Notes under the pieces: model-generated
The model's input: the letters and a program-made list of their open reading frames with translations, nothing else
Told to the model about the DNA's origin: nothing
The model's database searches: none
Translations under genes and position numbers: made by a program
Part shown: piece by piece, positions 1 through 7,162 of the stretch
How the letters are laid out: each line of letters begins with the position of its first letter
Numbering within the stretch: the stretch's first letter is position 1
Assembly (NCBI RefSeq): GCF_000422465.1
Contig: NZ_KE383844.1
Coordinates: forward strand, 124,001 to 188,000
Origin: Paenibacillus harenae DSM 16969
GTDB taxonomy: Bacteria; Bacillota; Bacilli; Paenibacillales; Paenibacillaceae
DNA length: 64,000 bases
Direction: 5' to 3'

Positions 1-96
1 ATTCCGGTTCATGACCGGTATATGCGGGAAAAGTATGGAAAGCCATTCGAAGATTACGAGAGAAAGACGAAGAAGTTTATTCCTTTCATTTATTAA
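1..96 (+). CDS. C-terminal fragment, isoprenylcysteine methyltransferase-like membrane protein
   Basis: The first 31 codons of the window form an open frame that ends at TAA 94-96; the start lies outside the window. The visible residues contain RYMREKYGKPFEDYERKT followed by FIPFIY. This resembles the extreme C-terminus of isoprenylcysteine carboxyl methyltransferase / PEMT-like membrane methyltransferases, which end in an R-x-K-Y-G-x-x-(Y/F)-x-x-Y-x-x-x-x-x-x-F-I-P motif on the cytoplasmic side. Only this tail is visible, so substrate and membrane topology cannot be judged. The terminator hairpin just downstream fits an end of transcription here. Family assignment is from motif memory and is moderate. 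Confidence 0.55.
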   Translation: MPVHDRYMREKYGKPFEDYERKTKKFIPFIY

Positions 97-120
97 CTTG
101 TAAATACTTAGAATTCGATA

Positions 121-158
121 AAAGGCGCTCGCCCCCATCAGAGGAACGAGCGCTTTTT
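121..158. terminator. Bidirectional intrinsic terminator
   Basis: A 7-bp stem GCGCTCG/CGAGCGC (125-131 and 147-153) is followed by TTTTT on the + strand and preceded by AAAA, so it can end both the rightward methyltransferase transcript and the leftward cyclotransferase transcript, which converge here. Confidence 0.8.
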
Positions 159-552
159 ATGCGCCGCCGGTCTTTCCCATTCGATACGCTTTCCAGTCCG
201 AAAATCGCAAAAGGTGCCGCCCCTCGCAATTGCGGTTATAGAAATAGGTCCATGCTTTTACGCTGCCTCGGTCGGTGCATACGTCAACTTCCACGCGATT
301 ATACAGATTCCCGGGATCATCCGGTCCGAAATAATCCTCCAGCTCATCCAGTTTCCCGAGCTCCGCGTCCGAAACCTCGTACAGCTCGCCAATAACTTCG
401 CCGTCCTCCTCCAGCAACCCCGGATAACCGTCGCCGGTATCGATGAGACATCCCTTCATTCTCGCCGTCATGGCTAAGCAGGTTGCGGGAGCAAGGAGGC
501 TATGATTGCTTTCGCCCCTTCTCAGCGTTCCGTATACGAATACTTTTTCCAT
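157..552 (-). CDS. Gamma-glutamylcyclotransferase family protein
   Basis: The 131-residue protein opens with VFVYGTLRRGESNHSLL, the signature of the GGCT/AIG2-like fold: the YGTLRRG loop binds the gamma-glutamyl group. A conserved acidic stretch (GEVIGELYEVSDAELGKLDELE) in the middle holds the expected catalytic glutamate. The C-terminal part contains the AWTYFYN strand of the family. Proteins of this fold cyclise gamma-glutamyl amines or peptides to 5-oxoproline in the cytosol; the substrate of this copy cannot be read from sequence. It stands alone, convergent with the gene at the window edge, and shares the hairpin at 121-158. Confidence 0.85.
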   Translation of the reverse strand: MEKVFVYGTLRRGESNHSLLAPATCLAMTARMKGCLIDTGDGYPGLLEEDGEVIGELYEVSDAELGKLDELEDYFGPDDPGNLYNRVEVDVCTDRGSVKAWTYFYNRNCEGRHLLRFSDWKAYRMGKTGGA

Positions 553-617
553 AAGCGTACCCCTTTCGGCTTCCGGTTTCTCTTAGTCTCCAAATCTTCT
601 AATACCAATATTGTAAC

Positions 618-645
618 GTAAAAAAAGCGCCAAACAAGGCGCGAA
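618..645 (-). terminator. Intrinsic terminator (leftward), distal copy
   Basis: GCGCC (627-631) pairs with GGCGC (638-642); on the minus strand the stem is followed by a run of seven T. It lies downstream of the L25 gene, behind the hairpin at 656-693, and looks like a second back-up terminator. Confidence 0.6.
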
Positions 646-653
646 TCATTAGC

Positions 654-693
654 CAAATAAAAAACAGCCTGCTCCTCTATGAGGGGCTGGCTG
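654..693 (-). terminator. Intrinsic terminator of the L25 gene
   Basis: An interrupted stem CAGCC..CTCCTC / GAGGGG..GGCTG (665-693) is followed on the minus strand by TTTTTTATTT. It sits 27 bases after the L25 stop codon. Confidence 0.75.
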
Positions 694-719
694 CTTATTC
701 TATAAGGAGACGAAATCGA

Positions 720-1289
720 TTAAGCCGTTTCTTCGACTTCCGCATGCACCGTTTTGATCTGAATCATGACCGTGTTCGGATCCGTTAACACTTCAATGCC
801 ATCCTTGAAGATCAGGTCGGACACCAGAAGCTGGGCACCGGCAGCAAGGCCGCTTATATCCACTTCCATGGAAGACGGCAAATCTCCCGGCATGCAGCGG
901 ACTTCCACTTCATACATTTCCACCTGCAGGATTCCGCCGGATTTCACGCCGACCGCTTCTCCGGAAAATTGGATGGTTACTTTGCTGTCCATGCTTTCCG
1001 TCATGTTCACGTGATGAAAGTCGATATGCAGCAATTTGCCCGACATGATTTCCTTTTGGACATTCTGAACAACGATCGGCACTACAACCTCATCGGAGGT
1101 TTTGCCCTGCAGAATAGCCCGCGGATTTTTTCTCAAAATGTCCAGCATGTCTTTCTCGCTCACTTCTAATGACATCGTATCTTTACCAATTCCATACAGC
1201 ACTGCCGGAATGCGTCCCTGTTTTCTTGCTTGATTCAGATGAGACTTGGTTTCGCCAGCGCGCTTGTTCAATTGAATAAATTTACTCAT
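720..1289 (-). CDS. rplY: 50S ribosomal protein L25 (Ctc form)
   Basis: The protein binds 5S rRNA in the large ribosomal subunit. The start is taken at the ATG giving MSKFIQLNKRAGETKSHLNQ, 189 residues; an in-frame ATG 75 bases upstream would add a tail unlike the family. The N-terminal L25 domain (about 1-93) shows the family strand RKQGRIPAVLYG. The C-terminal beta domain (about 94-185) of the long Ctc/TL5 type shows HVNMTESMDSKVTIQFSGEAVGVKSGG broken over two strands and the conserved PGDLPSSMEVDISGL. In Bacillus the homologue ctc is a general-stress gene; whether this one is sigma-B controlled is not visible here. It is monocistronic with two terminator hairpins downstream. Confidence 0.95.
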   Translation of the reverse strand: MSKFIQLNKRAGETKSHLNQARKQGRIPAVLYGIGKDTMSLEVSEKDMLDILRKNPRAILQGKTSDEVVVPIVVQNVQKEIMSGKLLHIDFHHVNMTESMDSKVTIQFSGEAVGVKSGGILQVEMYEVEVRCMPGDLPSSMEVDISGLAAGAQLLVSDLIFKDGIEVLTDPNTVMIQIKTVHAEVEETA

Positions 1290-1376
1290 TGTCAATTTTC
1301 CCACTCTCTTTTGACCATAAATTCTTGTCAAAAGCATTATACCATGACCATAAAATCTAGTCAAATAAACGTTCTC

Positions 1377-2321
1377 TCATGATTCATACGCCATGAACGG
1401 ATCGGGGATCTCAATCTGATAGGCTTCGGCATCACTTACGCCAACGGAGAGAACGGCCCGGCCGTTCCCGGACCGTATAAGACCGCCGCTAAAAATAACA
1501 TCCTCCAGGTCCGGCCGCTTGCCGGGGCCTCTTGGAAAATCGCTTCTTGCGGCTATGATTTTAATCGGCGTCTTCTCGCAGGTTTCGGGGTTTATCGAGA
1601 AGACCATCGAATAATAATGTTTGTTCCCTGCTTCATCAAAGCAAGCGATATGACCCAGCACGCCCAGATGGCCATTCTTCAACAAATGCGCTTCGTTCGC
1701 GCCTCCCCATTCTTCGGGAACAAATTGGTCTTGAAACATCTCGGCGTTCATGAAGGTCTGCTCATTGAGCTCCTCCAGCGAATCGATGATCGTAAATCCG
1801 ATTTGCCCTCTTCCGCCCCTGGCTCCCTGCGGCCTTGTAAAGATGCCGATCCTGCCGTCCGCAAGCTCAATGAGTCGGATATCCTTCATCGTTCCGGGTC
1901 CGGATGAGAAGTGACATAACGAATCAATATGGAACCCGCGATAAAATTGAGTGACCCATGACACGATCCTGCCCGGATCATCCTCCGCGGTAATGACTTC
2001 AACTCCGCCAATGATTAATTCACCCTTAATGACGGTTTTGCACGGGTCTTGCAAATTATAGGTGTGTGTATGTACACGGGGACTCCATACCTGATTGACG
2101 CGTGTAAAAAAGAAGACTTGAGAGAACTCGCTGTCCCGTTCCTCAACTCTTCCCAAGATGACTTCCTCCCCGTCATAACGAAACGGAGCCGTTATATTAT
2201 ATACATCCCGATTGCCAACCCCGGAAAAGGCCAGCTTCTCCACTTTGGTCAGGCGGGGCTCGGCATAAAAGGTTTCCAGGAGCTGTTTACAGGTTTGCGT
2301 CTTTATCGTCTTCATTGTCAT
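1377..2321 (-). CDS. DUF1861 family protein (GH130-like beta-propeller, putative glycan enzyme)
   Basis: A 314-residue protein that I place in family DUF1861, whose members resemble the five-bladed propeller glycosidases and phosphorylases such as GH130. Typical strands are FSGVGNRDVYNITAPF, VEERDSEFSQVFFF, RPQGARGGRGQIGF, PEEWGGANEAHLLKNG and HYYSMVFSINPETCEKTP. The start ATG at 2321 has AGGAGG six bases upstream; an in-frame ATG at 2351 lacks such a site. The gene overlaps the upstream HTH gene by 35 bases, so the two are one transcript. Opposite them stand GT4, six-hairpin and GDP-mannose genes, suggesting a shared mannose-containing oligosaccharide. The catalytic role is inference; no reaction has been read from residues. 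Confidence 0.75.
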   Translation of the reverse strand: MTMKTIKTQTCKQLLETFYAEPRLTKVEKLAFSGVGNRDVYNITAPFRYDGEEVILGRVEERDSEFSQVFFFTRVNQVWSPRVHTHTYNLQDPCKTVIKGELIIGGVEVITAEDDPGRIVSWVTQFYRGFHIDSLCHFSSGPGTMKDIRLIELADGRIGIFTRPQGARGGRGQIGFTIIDSLEELNEQTFMNAEMFQDQFVPEEWGGANEAHLLKNGHLGVLGHIACFDEAGNKHYYSMVFSINPETCEKTPIKIIAARSDFPRGPGKRPDLEDVIFSGGLIRSGNGRAVLSVGVSDAEAYQIEIPDPFMAYES

Positions 2322-2586
2322 TGCCGTCCTCCTGATGATCCATCGATTCATCTGTCGTGCTCATGCTATCTTCATCCTCTGCGATTCCAATAAGCTGCCC
2401 CGGCTGGACATTGAAATATAGACAAAGCTTCAGTAACAAATCCCTTGGATACTGTACCATTTCATCCTTATACATGCGACGGACGGAATCAAAGTGGTAA
2501 TTGATATCTTTTGCAAGCTTGCGTATCGATAATTTGGGATCGTGATTTTCCATAACCTCTTTTAAATTGCTGCGTATGACTGTCAC
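2287..2586 (-). CDS. Small XRE-type helix-turn-helix regulator
   Basis: Start GTG 2586 is chosen because AGGAGG lies seven bases upstream; 99 residues result. Residues 1-65 form a Cro/C1-like helix-turn-helix: IRSNLKEVMENH, then LSIRKLAKDINYHFDSVRRM as the turn, and DLLLKLCLYFNVQPGQLI as the last helices. The tail from about residue 70 is strongly acidic (EDEDS, DESMDHQEDGNDNEDDKD) and probably disordered. It is the first gene of a leftward unit with the DUF1861 gene. A perfect palindrome GTCAATAAATTGAC (2629-2642) covers both -35 boxes of the divergent promoters and is the natural candidate operator, but binding is inference. Confidence 0.85.
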   Translation of the reverse strand: MTVIRSNLKEVMENHDPKLSIRKLAKDINYHFDSVRRMYKDEMVQYPRDLLLKLCLYFNVQPGQLIGIAEDEDSMSTTDESMDHQEDGNDNEDDKDANL

Positions 2587-2604
2587 ACATTCACCTCCTA
2601 AATC

Positions 2605-2633
2605 ACTATATCCGGAATAAAGAAGCGAGTCAA
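2605..2633 (-). promoter_or_regulatory. Sigma-A promoter of the HTH-DUF1861 unit
   Basis: On the minus strand TTGACT (2633-2628), a 17-base spacer and TATAGT (2610-2605) match the vegetative consensus closely. Transcription would begin near 2598, about a dozen bases before the GTG start. Confidence 0.75.
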
Positions 2634-2642
2634 TAAATTGAC
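2629..2642. promoter_or_regulatory. Palindromic candidate operator between divergent promoters
   Basis: GTCAATAAATTGAC is a perfect inverted repeat (GTCAAT, AA, ATTGAC) that contains parts of both -35 elements. A protein bound here would block both promoters. The adjacent HTH gene product is the likely ligand (inference). Confidence 0.55.
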
Positions 2643-2666
2643 AAGAAAAAATGGTCATGTTATAGT
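2638..2666 (+). promoter_or_regulatory. Sigma-A promoter of the GT4-manC unit
   Basis: TTGACA (2638-2643), a 17-base spacer and TATAGT (2661-2666) form a near-perfect vegetative promoter. The start near 2673 gives a leader of about 120 bases before the GT4 start codon. Its -35 box is four bases from that of the leftward promoter. Confidence 0.8.
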
Positions 2667-2722
2667 GTGAAAGAAGGAAAAATTTTTCAATTTTCAGAAA
2701 ATAAAATATACCGCTTCTCCCG

Positions 2723-2760
2723 AAGAAATAAAGATCAAAGATCGCTTTATTTCTTTTTTT
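2723..2760 (+). terminator. Leader terminator (possible attenuator) of the GT4-manC unit
   Basis: AAGAAATAAAG (2723-2733) pairs with CTTTATTTCTT (2745-2755) around an 11-base loop and runs into seven T. It lies between the promoter at 2638-2666 and the GT4 start at 2792, with no gene ending just before it on the + strand, so it can only stop the leader of the downstream operon. Confidence 0.6.
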
Positions 2761-2791
2761 GTTCAAAAAAATCCATATAGGGGCTGTTCAA

Positions 2792-4006
2792 ATGAAAAAA
2801 ATCAGAAACCGGAACATCGTTTTTCTAGGAACCAGCCTGCCGAGAGAATGCGGAATTGCGACATTTACGCAGGATTTGTTAGATGAATTCAAACACATCC
2901 AGGGCTTCAATCCGCCTCGTATTATTGCCGTTAACAACAACGAAACCTACCTCTATCAGGAGCAAGTACTCCGGGAAATGGACCAGCACAAGCTGTCGGA
3001 TTATATAGAAACAGCCGAATATCTTAACCTGTCGGACGTTGATCTTCTCGTTATCCAGCATGAGTTCGGCATCTATGGCGGAGAGAGCGGAGAATATCTG
3101 CTTCCGTTCGTCGAAGCCCTCCGTGTTCCATATATCGTCATCTTCCACACCGTGTTAACGGAGCCTTCCCCCAAGCAGCGGCACATCATGAACCGGGTTG
3201 CGGAGCTAAGCGTGAAGGCCGTCACGATGGCGCAGTCTACCATAAAGGATTTAAGCTCCATTTATGGCATTGATGCCGCAAAAGTCGAATTTATCCATCA
3301 TGGGGTGCCTGAAGTCAAAACCGAATCAAGATCGGAGCTGAAAGAACGATTTGGCTATGCGGACCGGAAAATTTTATCCACCTTCGGCTTCCTAAGTCCC
3401 GGCAAAGGGATTGAATACGGTATAGAGGCCATGCGCGGAGTAGTCAGACAGCATCCGGATTCACTCTACATCGTTTTCGGAAAAACGCATCCTGTCGTCA
3501 AACAGGAAACAGGCGAGGTTTACAGGCAAAAGCTGATGGATCTGGTGGAGCAATTTGATTTAAAGCATAACGTTCTCTTCGTCGACAAGCTGTTGACTCA
3601 GGAGGAAGTCATTCAATCGCTTGTCCTGTCAGACATCTATCTCACTCCTTATCTTGGCAAGGACCAAGCCGTCAGCGGCACGCTGGCGTACGGAGTCGGT
3701 TATGGCAGGGTCATTGTTTCCACCCCTTACCGGTATGCCGAGGAAATGCTGGCAGACGGCCGGGGCCTGCTGGCCAGCTTCCGCGATCCCGCCTCACTGG
3801 AAGCCTGCATCCTCCAATTGCTCGATCATCCTGCTCTGGTGGAAGTCATGGAGAAACGAACGCTCGATCTTGGCCGAACGATGCGGTGGAGCGAAATCGC
3901 CAAAGCCTATGCCGCCGTCTTTCAAAAGCAAATAACGGTATCCAAGTTAGCTAAAGCCAGTGCCCGCGCTGCCAGATCCGCTAAAGCAAAAATTTTAGGA
4001 GTGTGA
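2792..4006 (+). CDS. GT4 family glycosyltransferase (mannosyltransferase-like)
   Basis: 404 residues with a GT-B fold. The start at 2792 (MKKIRNRNIVFLGTSLP) has AGGGG upstream at good spacing; the longer in-frame start lacks one. Near residue 10 the N-terminal Rossmann domain shows FLGTSLPRECGIATFTQDL, a donor/acceptor loop typical of GT4 proteins. VIQHEFGIYGGESGEYL, IVIFHTVLTEP and FIHHGVPEV follow. The C-terminal domain begins near 185 and contains FGFLSPGKGIEYGIEAM and the E-x7-E-like stretch around SGTLAYGVGYGRVIVSTPYRYAEEML expected to contact the nucleotide sugar. Four bases separate it from the next gene and a GDP-mannose-forming enzyme closes the operon, so GDP-mannose is the probable donor (inference). 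Confidence 0.88.
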   Translation: MKKIRNRNIVFLGTSLPRECGIATFTQDLLDEFKHIQGFNPPRIIAVNNNETYLYQEQVLREMDQHKLSDYIETAEYLNLSDVDLLVIQHEFGIYGGESGEYLLPFVEALRVPYIVIFHTVLTEPSPKQRHIMNRVAELSVKAVTMAQSTIKDLSSIYGIDAAKVEFIHHGVPEVKTESRSELKERFGYADRKILSTFGFLSPGKGIEYGIEAMRGVVRQHPDSLYIVFGKTHPVVKQETGEVYRQKLMDLVEQFDLKHNVLFVDKLLTQEEVIQSLVLSDIYLTPYLGKDQAVSGTLAYGVGYGRVIVSTPYRYAEEMLADGRGLLASFRDPASLEACILQLLDHPALVEVMEKRTLDLGRTMRWSEIAKAYAAVFQKQITVSKLAKASARAARSAKAKILGV

Positions 4007-4010
4007 TGGA

Positions 4011-5117
4011 ATGGAAGTACAAACGATCCTGCAGTTTAAATCCAGTTACATGCGCAGCATAACGGATGATACCGGGATTTTTCAGCATACCAAGTTTGGC
4101 GTCCCCGATCGTTCGAAGGGCTATACGACGGATGATAACGCTCGGGCGTTAATCGCGGCGGTTTTATTGTACGGGAGCAAAAAAGATCCGGATGCGCTCT
4201 CCCTCATTCATACGTATATTTCCTTCCTTCATCATGCCCAGAACGCAGATGGCAACTTTAGAAACTTTATGGATTATAACCGTACCTTCGTTGAGGACCG
4301 CGGCTCTGAGGATTGTCAGGGACGCACGGTATGGGCGCTTGGATTCGCGCTCGCCCATTCTTCTTCCCTGCCGGATAATTTACTGAATACATGCCGTTAT
4401 TTAATCAATCAGGCATTGCCGCATATCGGTACGCTCGGCTCGCCCCGTGCAGCGGCCTATGCCATAATCGGTTTAAGCTATCTGATCGAAACCCCGAGAG
4501 CTTTAGCCTACTCCTTCCCGTATCCCCACACGCCGAGCTCCGCGGAAGAATTGGCCTTTTTGCCCCGAGCACGGATCATCGGGCTTATCGATCAAATGTC
4601 GTTCAGGCTGCACCATCAATATATCCGCAATAAAGGGAACGGCTGGAATTGGTTCGAAGACAGCCTGACCTACGGAAACTCGATGCTTCCATGGGCGCTG
4701 TTAATCGCATCCCGTTTGACAGGTAACCTTGATTTGAAGCAAGCGGCCAAGGAAAGCCTGGATTTTCTCGTTTCCAAAACCTTCTCGGAAGAAGGATACT
4801 ATAAACCAGTTGGCAGCCATGGCTGGCTGCTGCGGGGCGGAACGGCCGCACCCTACGATGAACAGCCGATAGAAGCCTGTGAAATGCTTCTTGCTTGCAA
4901 GGAAGCCGCGATCGTGCTCCAAGAGCCCGCTTATTTGAAATATGCAGCCATATGCTATGAATGGTATTTGGGACATAATTCATTAAATATTCCTTTAATC
5001 GACCCTCAAACCGGAGCTTGCTTTGACGGCATTCACGGGTCGGGGCTGAATCTTAATCAAGGCTCCGAGAGCATTATTTCCTTCTCCATTGCCCAATCGG
5101 TGATGCACCATGAATAA
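4011..5117 (+). CDS. Six-hairpin (alpha/alpha) glycosidase-like protein paired with GT4
   Basis: 368 residues, largely alpha-helical, of the type usually found next to or fused with GT4 enzymes in mannoside clusters. Visible motifs are DRSKGYTTDDNARALIAA (about residue 31), where the DDNAR aspartates are candidate catalytic or substrate-binding residues, DGNFRNFMDYNRTF, EDCQGRTVWALGFA, GNGWNWFEDSLTYGNSMLPWALL and RGGTAAPYDEQPIEACEM. Repeated W/E-rich helical hairpins fit an (alpha/alpha)6 toroid. No signal peptide, so cytosolic. The start ATG at 4011 follows GGAGTGTGATGGA. It overlaps the guanylyltransferase by eight bases. The reaction is unknown to me: hydrolase, phosphorylase or transferase partner are all possible. 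Confidence 0.7.
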   Translation: MEVQTILQFKSSYMRSITDDTGIFQHTKFGVPDRSKGYTTDDNARALIAAVLLYGSKKDPDALSLIHTYISFLHHAQNADGNFRNFMDYNRTFVEDRGSEDCQGRTVWALGFALAHSSSLPDNLLNTCRYLINQALPHIGTLGSPRAAAYAIIGLSYLIETPRALAYSFPYPHTPSSAEELAFLPRARIIGLIDQMSFRLHHQYIRNKGNGWNWFEDSLTYGNSMLPWALLIASRLTGNLDLKQAAKESLDFLVSKTFSEEGYYKPVGSHGWLLRGGTAAPYDEQPIEACEMLLACKEAAIVLQEPAYLKYAAICYEWYLGHNSLNIPLIDPQTGACFDGIHGSGLNLNQGSESIISFSIAQSVMHHE

Positions 5118-6189
5118 ATTCGCGACGATCCTTGCAGGCGGGGGCGGAACCCGTTTTTGGCCGCTTTCCAGACAAGAGATCCCGAAGCAGCTGTTAAATA
5201 TTAGCGGAAACGACATTATGTTAAACGATACGATCGAACGGTTCAAAGGCATTATCCCACAGGAAAATACAGTCATCGTGACGAATCGTTCCCAAGCGGT
5301 ACTGCTGGAGAGCATCATGCACAGCAGCGTGCTGAGCCGGAATATTCTGATCGAGCCTGTTGCCCGCAACACGGCTGCCAGTATCCTGTTGGCGGCTTTG
5401 TCTATCGAAAAATCCCACGGCGATTCCTTAATGGTCGTATTGCCTTCCGATCATTATATAACGGATGAAGCCCAGTTCCGGCTTACGCTGGACGAAGCCT
5501 GCACGGTCGCGATGGAAACGGACAAGATCGTAACCATCGGAATTAAGCCGACCTTCGCTTCAACCGGCTACGGCTATATTGCCTTTGATAAAGAGCCCCT
5601 GTCTTCGAAGCCGGTTGCCGTATACGAAGTAGCGGAATTTGTAGAAAAACCGAATTTCCAGAAAGCGCAGGGCTATCTGGCGGCAGGCAATTATTTATGG
5701 AATAGCGGGATGTTTATTTGGAAAACTTCCGTTATTATGGATCATTTCAAGCGTTTCCTGCCCCGGCTGTACAAAACGATGCTTCCGGTCGCCGATTGTC
5801 TCGGTACGGAACAGGAAGAAGAAATCATGAACCAGATTTATCCGGCGCTTCAAAACATTTCGATTGATTACGGCATCCTGGAGCGCTCCGATGAGGTCGT
5901 CGTGCTGTCCGGCCAATTCGGCTGGAATGATATCGGCAGCTGGGATGCGCTTGGCGCAATCTTCCCTCCGGATGAATCGGGCAATATTATAAAAGCGAAC
6001 CACGTGGGCCTAGATACGCGCAACTCGATCATTTACGGAAACGGCAGACTCGTCACGACCATAGGCGTAGACGGCTTCATCATAGCCGACACCGGGGATG
6101 CGCTCTTAATCTGTCCCAAGGACAAAGCGCAGTCCGTCAAGGAAATCGTCGAGCTGCTGAAGGAAAATGGAATGACCGAATACATTTAA
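5110..6189 (+). CDS. manC: Mannose-1-phosphate guanylyltransferase
   Basis: 359 residues covering only the nucleotidyltransferase domain; the C-terminal cupin isomerase of bifunctional ManC/AlgA is absent. The nucleotide-binding signature GGGGTRFWPLSRQEIPKQ lies at residues 10-27. Further family motifs are IEPVARNTAAS, VLPSDHYI, GIKPTFASTGYGYI, FVEKPNFQKA (sugar-phosphate loop) and NYLWNSGMFIWK. It joins GTP and mannose-1-phosphate to GDP-mannose and pyrophosphate in the cytosol. The start overlaps the previous gene by eight bases, implying translational coupling, so GDP-mannose made here most likely feeds the GT4 enzyme two genes upstream. Confidence 0.93.
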   Translation: MNKFATILAGGGGTRFWPLSRQEIPKQLLNISGNDIMLNDTIERFKGIIPQENTVIVTNRSQAVLLESIMHSSVLSRNILIEPVARNTAASILLAALSIEKSHGDSLMVVLPSDHYITDEAQFRLTLDEACTVAMETDKIVTIGIKPTFASTGYGYIAFDKEPLSSKPVAVYEVAEFVEKPNFQKAQGYLAAGNYLWNSGMFIWKTSVIMDHFKRFLPRLYKTMLPVADCLGTEQEEEIMNQIYPALQNISIDYGILERSDEVVVLSGQFGWNDIGSWDALGAIFPPDESGNIIKANHVGLDTRNSIIYGNGRLVTTIGVDGFIIADTGDALLICPKDKAQSVKEIVELLKENGMTEYI

Positions 6190-6239
6190 ACTCTATAGGG
6201 CACAATGGAACTCGAATCAATAAGGAGGAGGATGAGAGG

Positions 6240-6326
6240 ATGTCGCGAGAAAATAATCCCCAGCAAAAACCGAGTCCGGGCAATAACAAGGATTCCGAAG
6301 TAGCTGAATCGAAAAAGAAGAAGTAA
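6240..6326 (+). CDS. Small hydrophilic protein, 28 residues
   Basis: ATG 6240 is preceded by AAGGAGGAGGATGAGAGG, an exceptionally good ribosome site, and the frame ends at TAA 6324-6326. The product begins MSRENNPQQKPSPGNN and ends ESKKKK; it is rich in N, P, Q and K with no hydrophobic core, so it is likely disordered. It follows manC by 50 bases and precedes the operon terminator, so it belongs to the same transcript. Size and composition are reminiscent of minor spore proteins, but I do not recognise a family. Confidence 0.6.
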   Translation: MSRENNPQQKPSPGNNKDSEVAESKKKK

Positions 6327-6345
6327 CACGCTTATATGCGGGATG

Positions 6346-6419
6346 ATCCCCTCATGATCGACAGTGACAAAAGTTCAGTTAGGATGAACTTCACCCAGTT
6401 GACCGGAGGGGATTTTTTC
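6346..6419 (+). terminator. Long structured terminator of the manC operon
   Basis: ATCCCCTC (6346-6353) pairs with GAGGGGAT (6406-6413), followed by six T. Inside, TCGAC pairs with GTTGA and AAGTTCA (6370-6376) with TGAACTT, giving one extended interrupted hairpin of about 68 bases. This is longer than normal terminators here. Confidence 0.7.
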
Positions 6420-6424
6420 TATGC

Positions 6425-6652
6425 TTAAGTAAATTTATCCGGCAGCGATTTAATGATTTCCTCATACTGTAGAGCAACGGCAACTTCAAGGATATGTATA
6501 GGGTTCTGGTGAGCGTAGGCGACCAGCAATTCTTTCGTAAACTCATCTTCATTCAGCTTCAGGCTTCTTTTTATCAATTCCATCATGGCCCTTTGATTGC
6601 GGAAATTGAGCTGCTCGATCTTTTCCATTGCTAATTCGATATCATTCTGCAT
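6425..6652 (-). CDS. Conserved-looking hypothetical protein, 75 residues
   Basis: A good ribosome site (TAGGAGTG) precedes ATG 6652. The product is a compact, charged, probably all-helical protein: IELAMEKIEQLNFRNQRAMM and MELIKRSLKLNEDEF are amphipathic helices, followed by LLVAYAHQNPIHILEVAVAL. There is no signal or membrane segment. I do not recognise the family. It is monocistronic and convergent with the manC operon. Confidence 0.6.
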   Translation of the reverse strand: MQNDIELAMEKIEQLNFRNQRAMMELIKRSLKLNEDEFTKELLVAYAHQNPIHILEVAVALQYEEIIKSLPDKFT

Positions 6653-6787
6653 GGGACACTCCTACTATCACGGTATTGTAAAGAAACACATGGGTTGCCT
6701 TATAATCATTCGATGTGTTTCCTTTTTTTCAGGGGATGCGAGGCTATCGAATTCAGCGTGCGGAGACCTGCTGGAGCCGATTCTTCA

Positions 6788-6836
6788 AATAAAAAGACAC
6801 CGATTCTCAGAAAATGAGAGTCAGTGTCTCTTTATT
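6788..6836. terminator. Intrinsic terminator, mainly leftward
   Basis: GACACcGA..CTCA / TGAG..TCaGTGTC (6796-6828) with AAATAAAAA on its left gives a T-rich tail on the minus strand after the small membrane protein gene; the other side is also T-rich. Confidence 0.65.
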
Positions 6837-7023
6837 ATTTCCGGCGCTTCCGGACGATATTGGTATAGAATACAAGTGCGGTAATGATCATGGCAATAAA
6901 ACCAATATTGCCTGCCGGCTCCGGCGCCATTCCCAATACGATGCAGAGATTGGTAACAATGCTCCTCACAAGGAGCGCCATCACAATCAGCAACAGCGGG
7001 CGGATAAAATTATATTTTCTCAT
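6835..7023 (-). CDS. Small two-helix membrane protein
   Basis: Starting at ATG 7023 the product has 62 residues: MRKYNFIRP, a hydrophobic helix LLLIVMALLVRSIVTNLCIVLG, a short loop GMAPEPAG, a second helix IGFIAMIITALVFYTNIV and a basic tail RKRRK. It follows the DUF4097 lipoprotein gene in the same orientation at 139 bases, so cotranscription is possible. The ribosome site (GGCAGGTG) is somewhat far, leaving the exact start uncertain. No family recognised. Confidence 0.55.
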   Translation of the reverse strand: MRKYNFIRPLLLIVMALLVRSIVTNLCIVLGMAPEPAGNIGFIAMIITALVFYTNIVRKRRK

Positions 7024-7162
7024 CGATTGCAACACACCTGCCTGCGGTAGAATCAGCCGGCCCCCGTCTGCGTTCAACAAATGAAATCGCTTTTACGGAA
7101 GCAGTCCCGGCAAGTATACCAGTTTCCTTTCCGTTCGTCCATTCCGCCTGGCCGGTTGTCTT

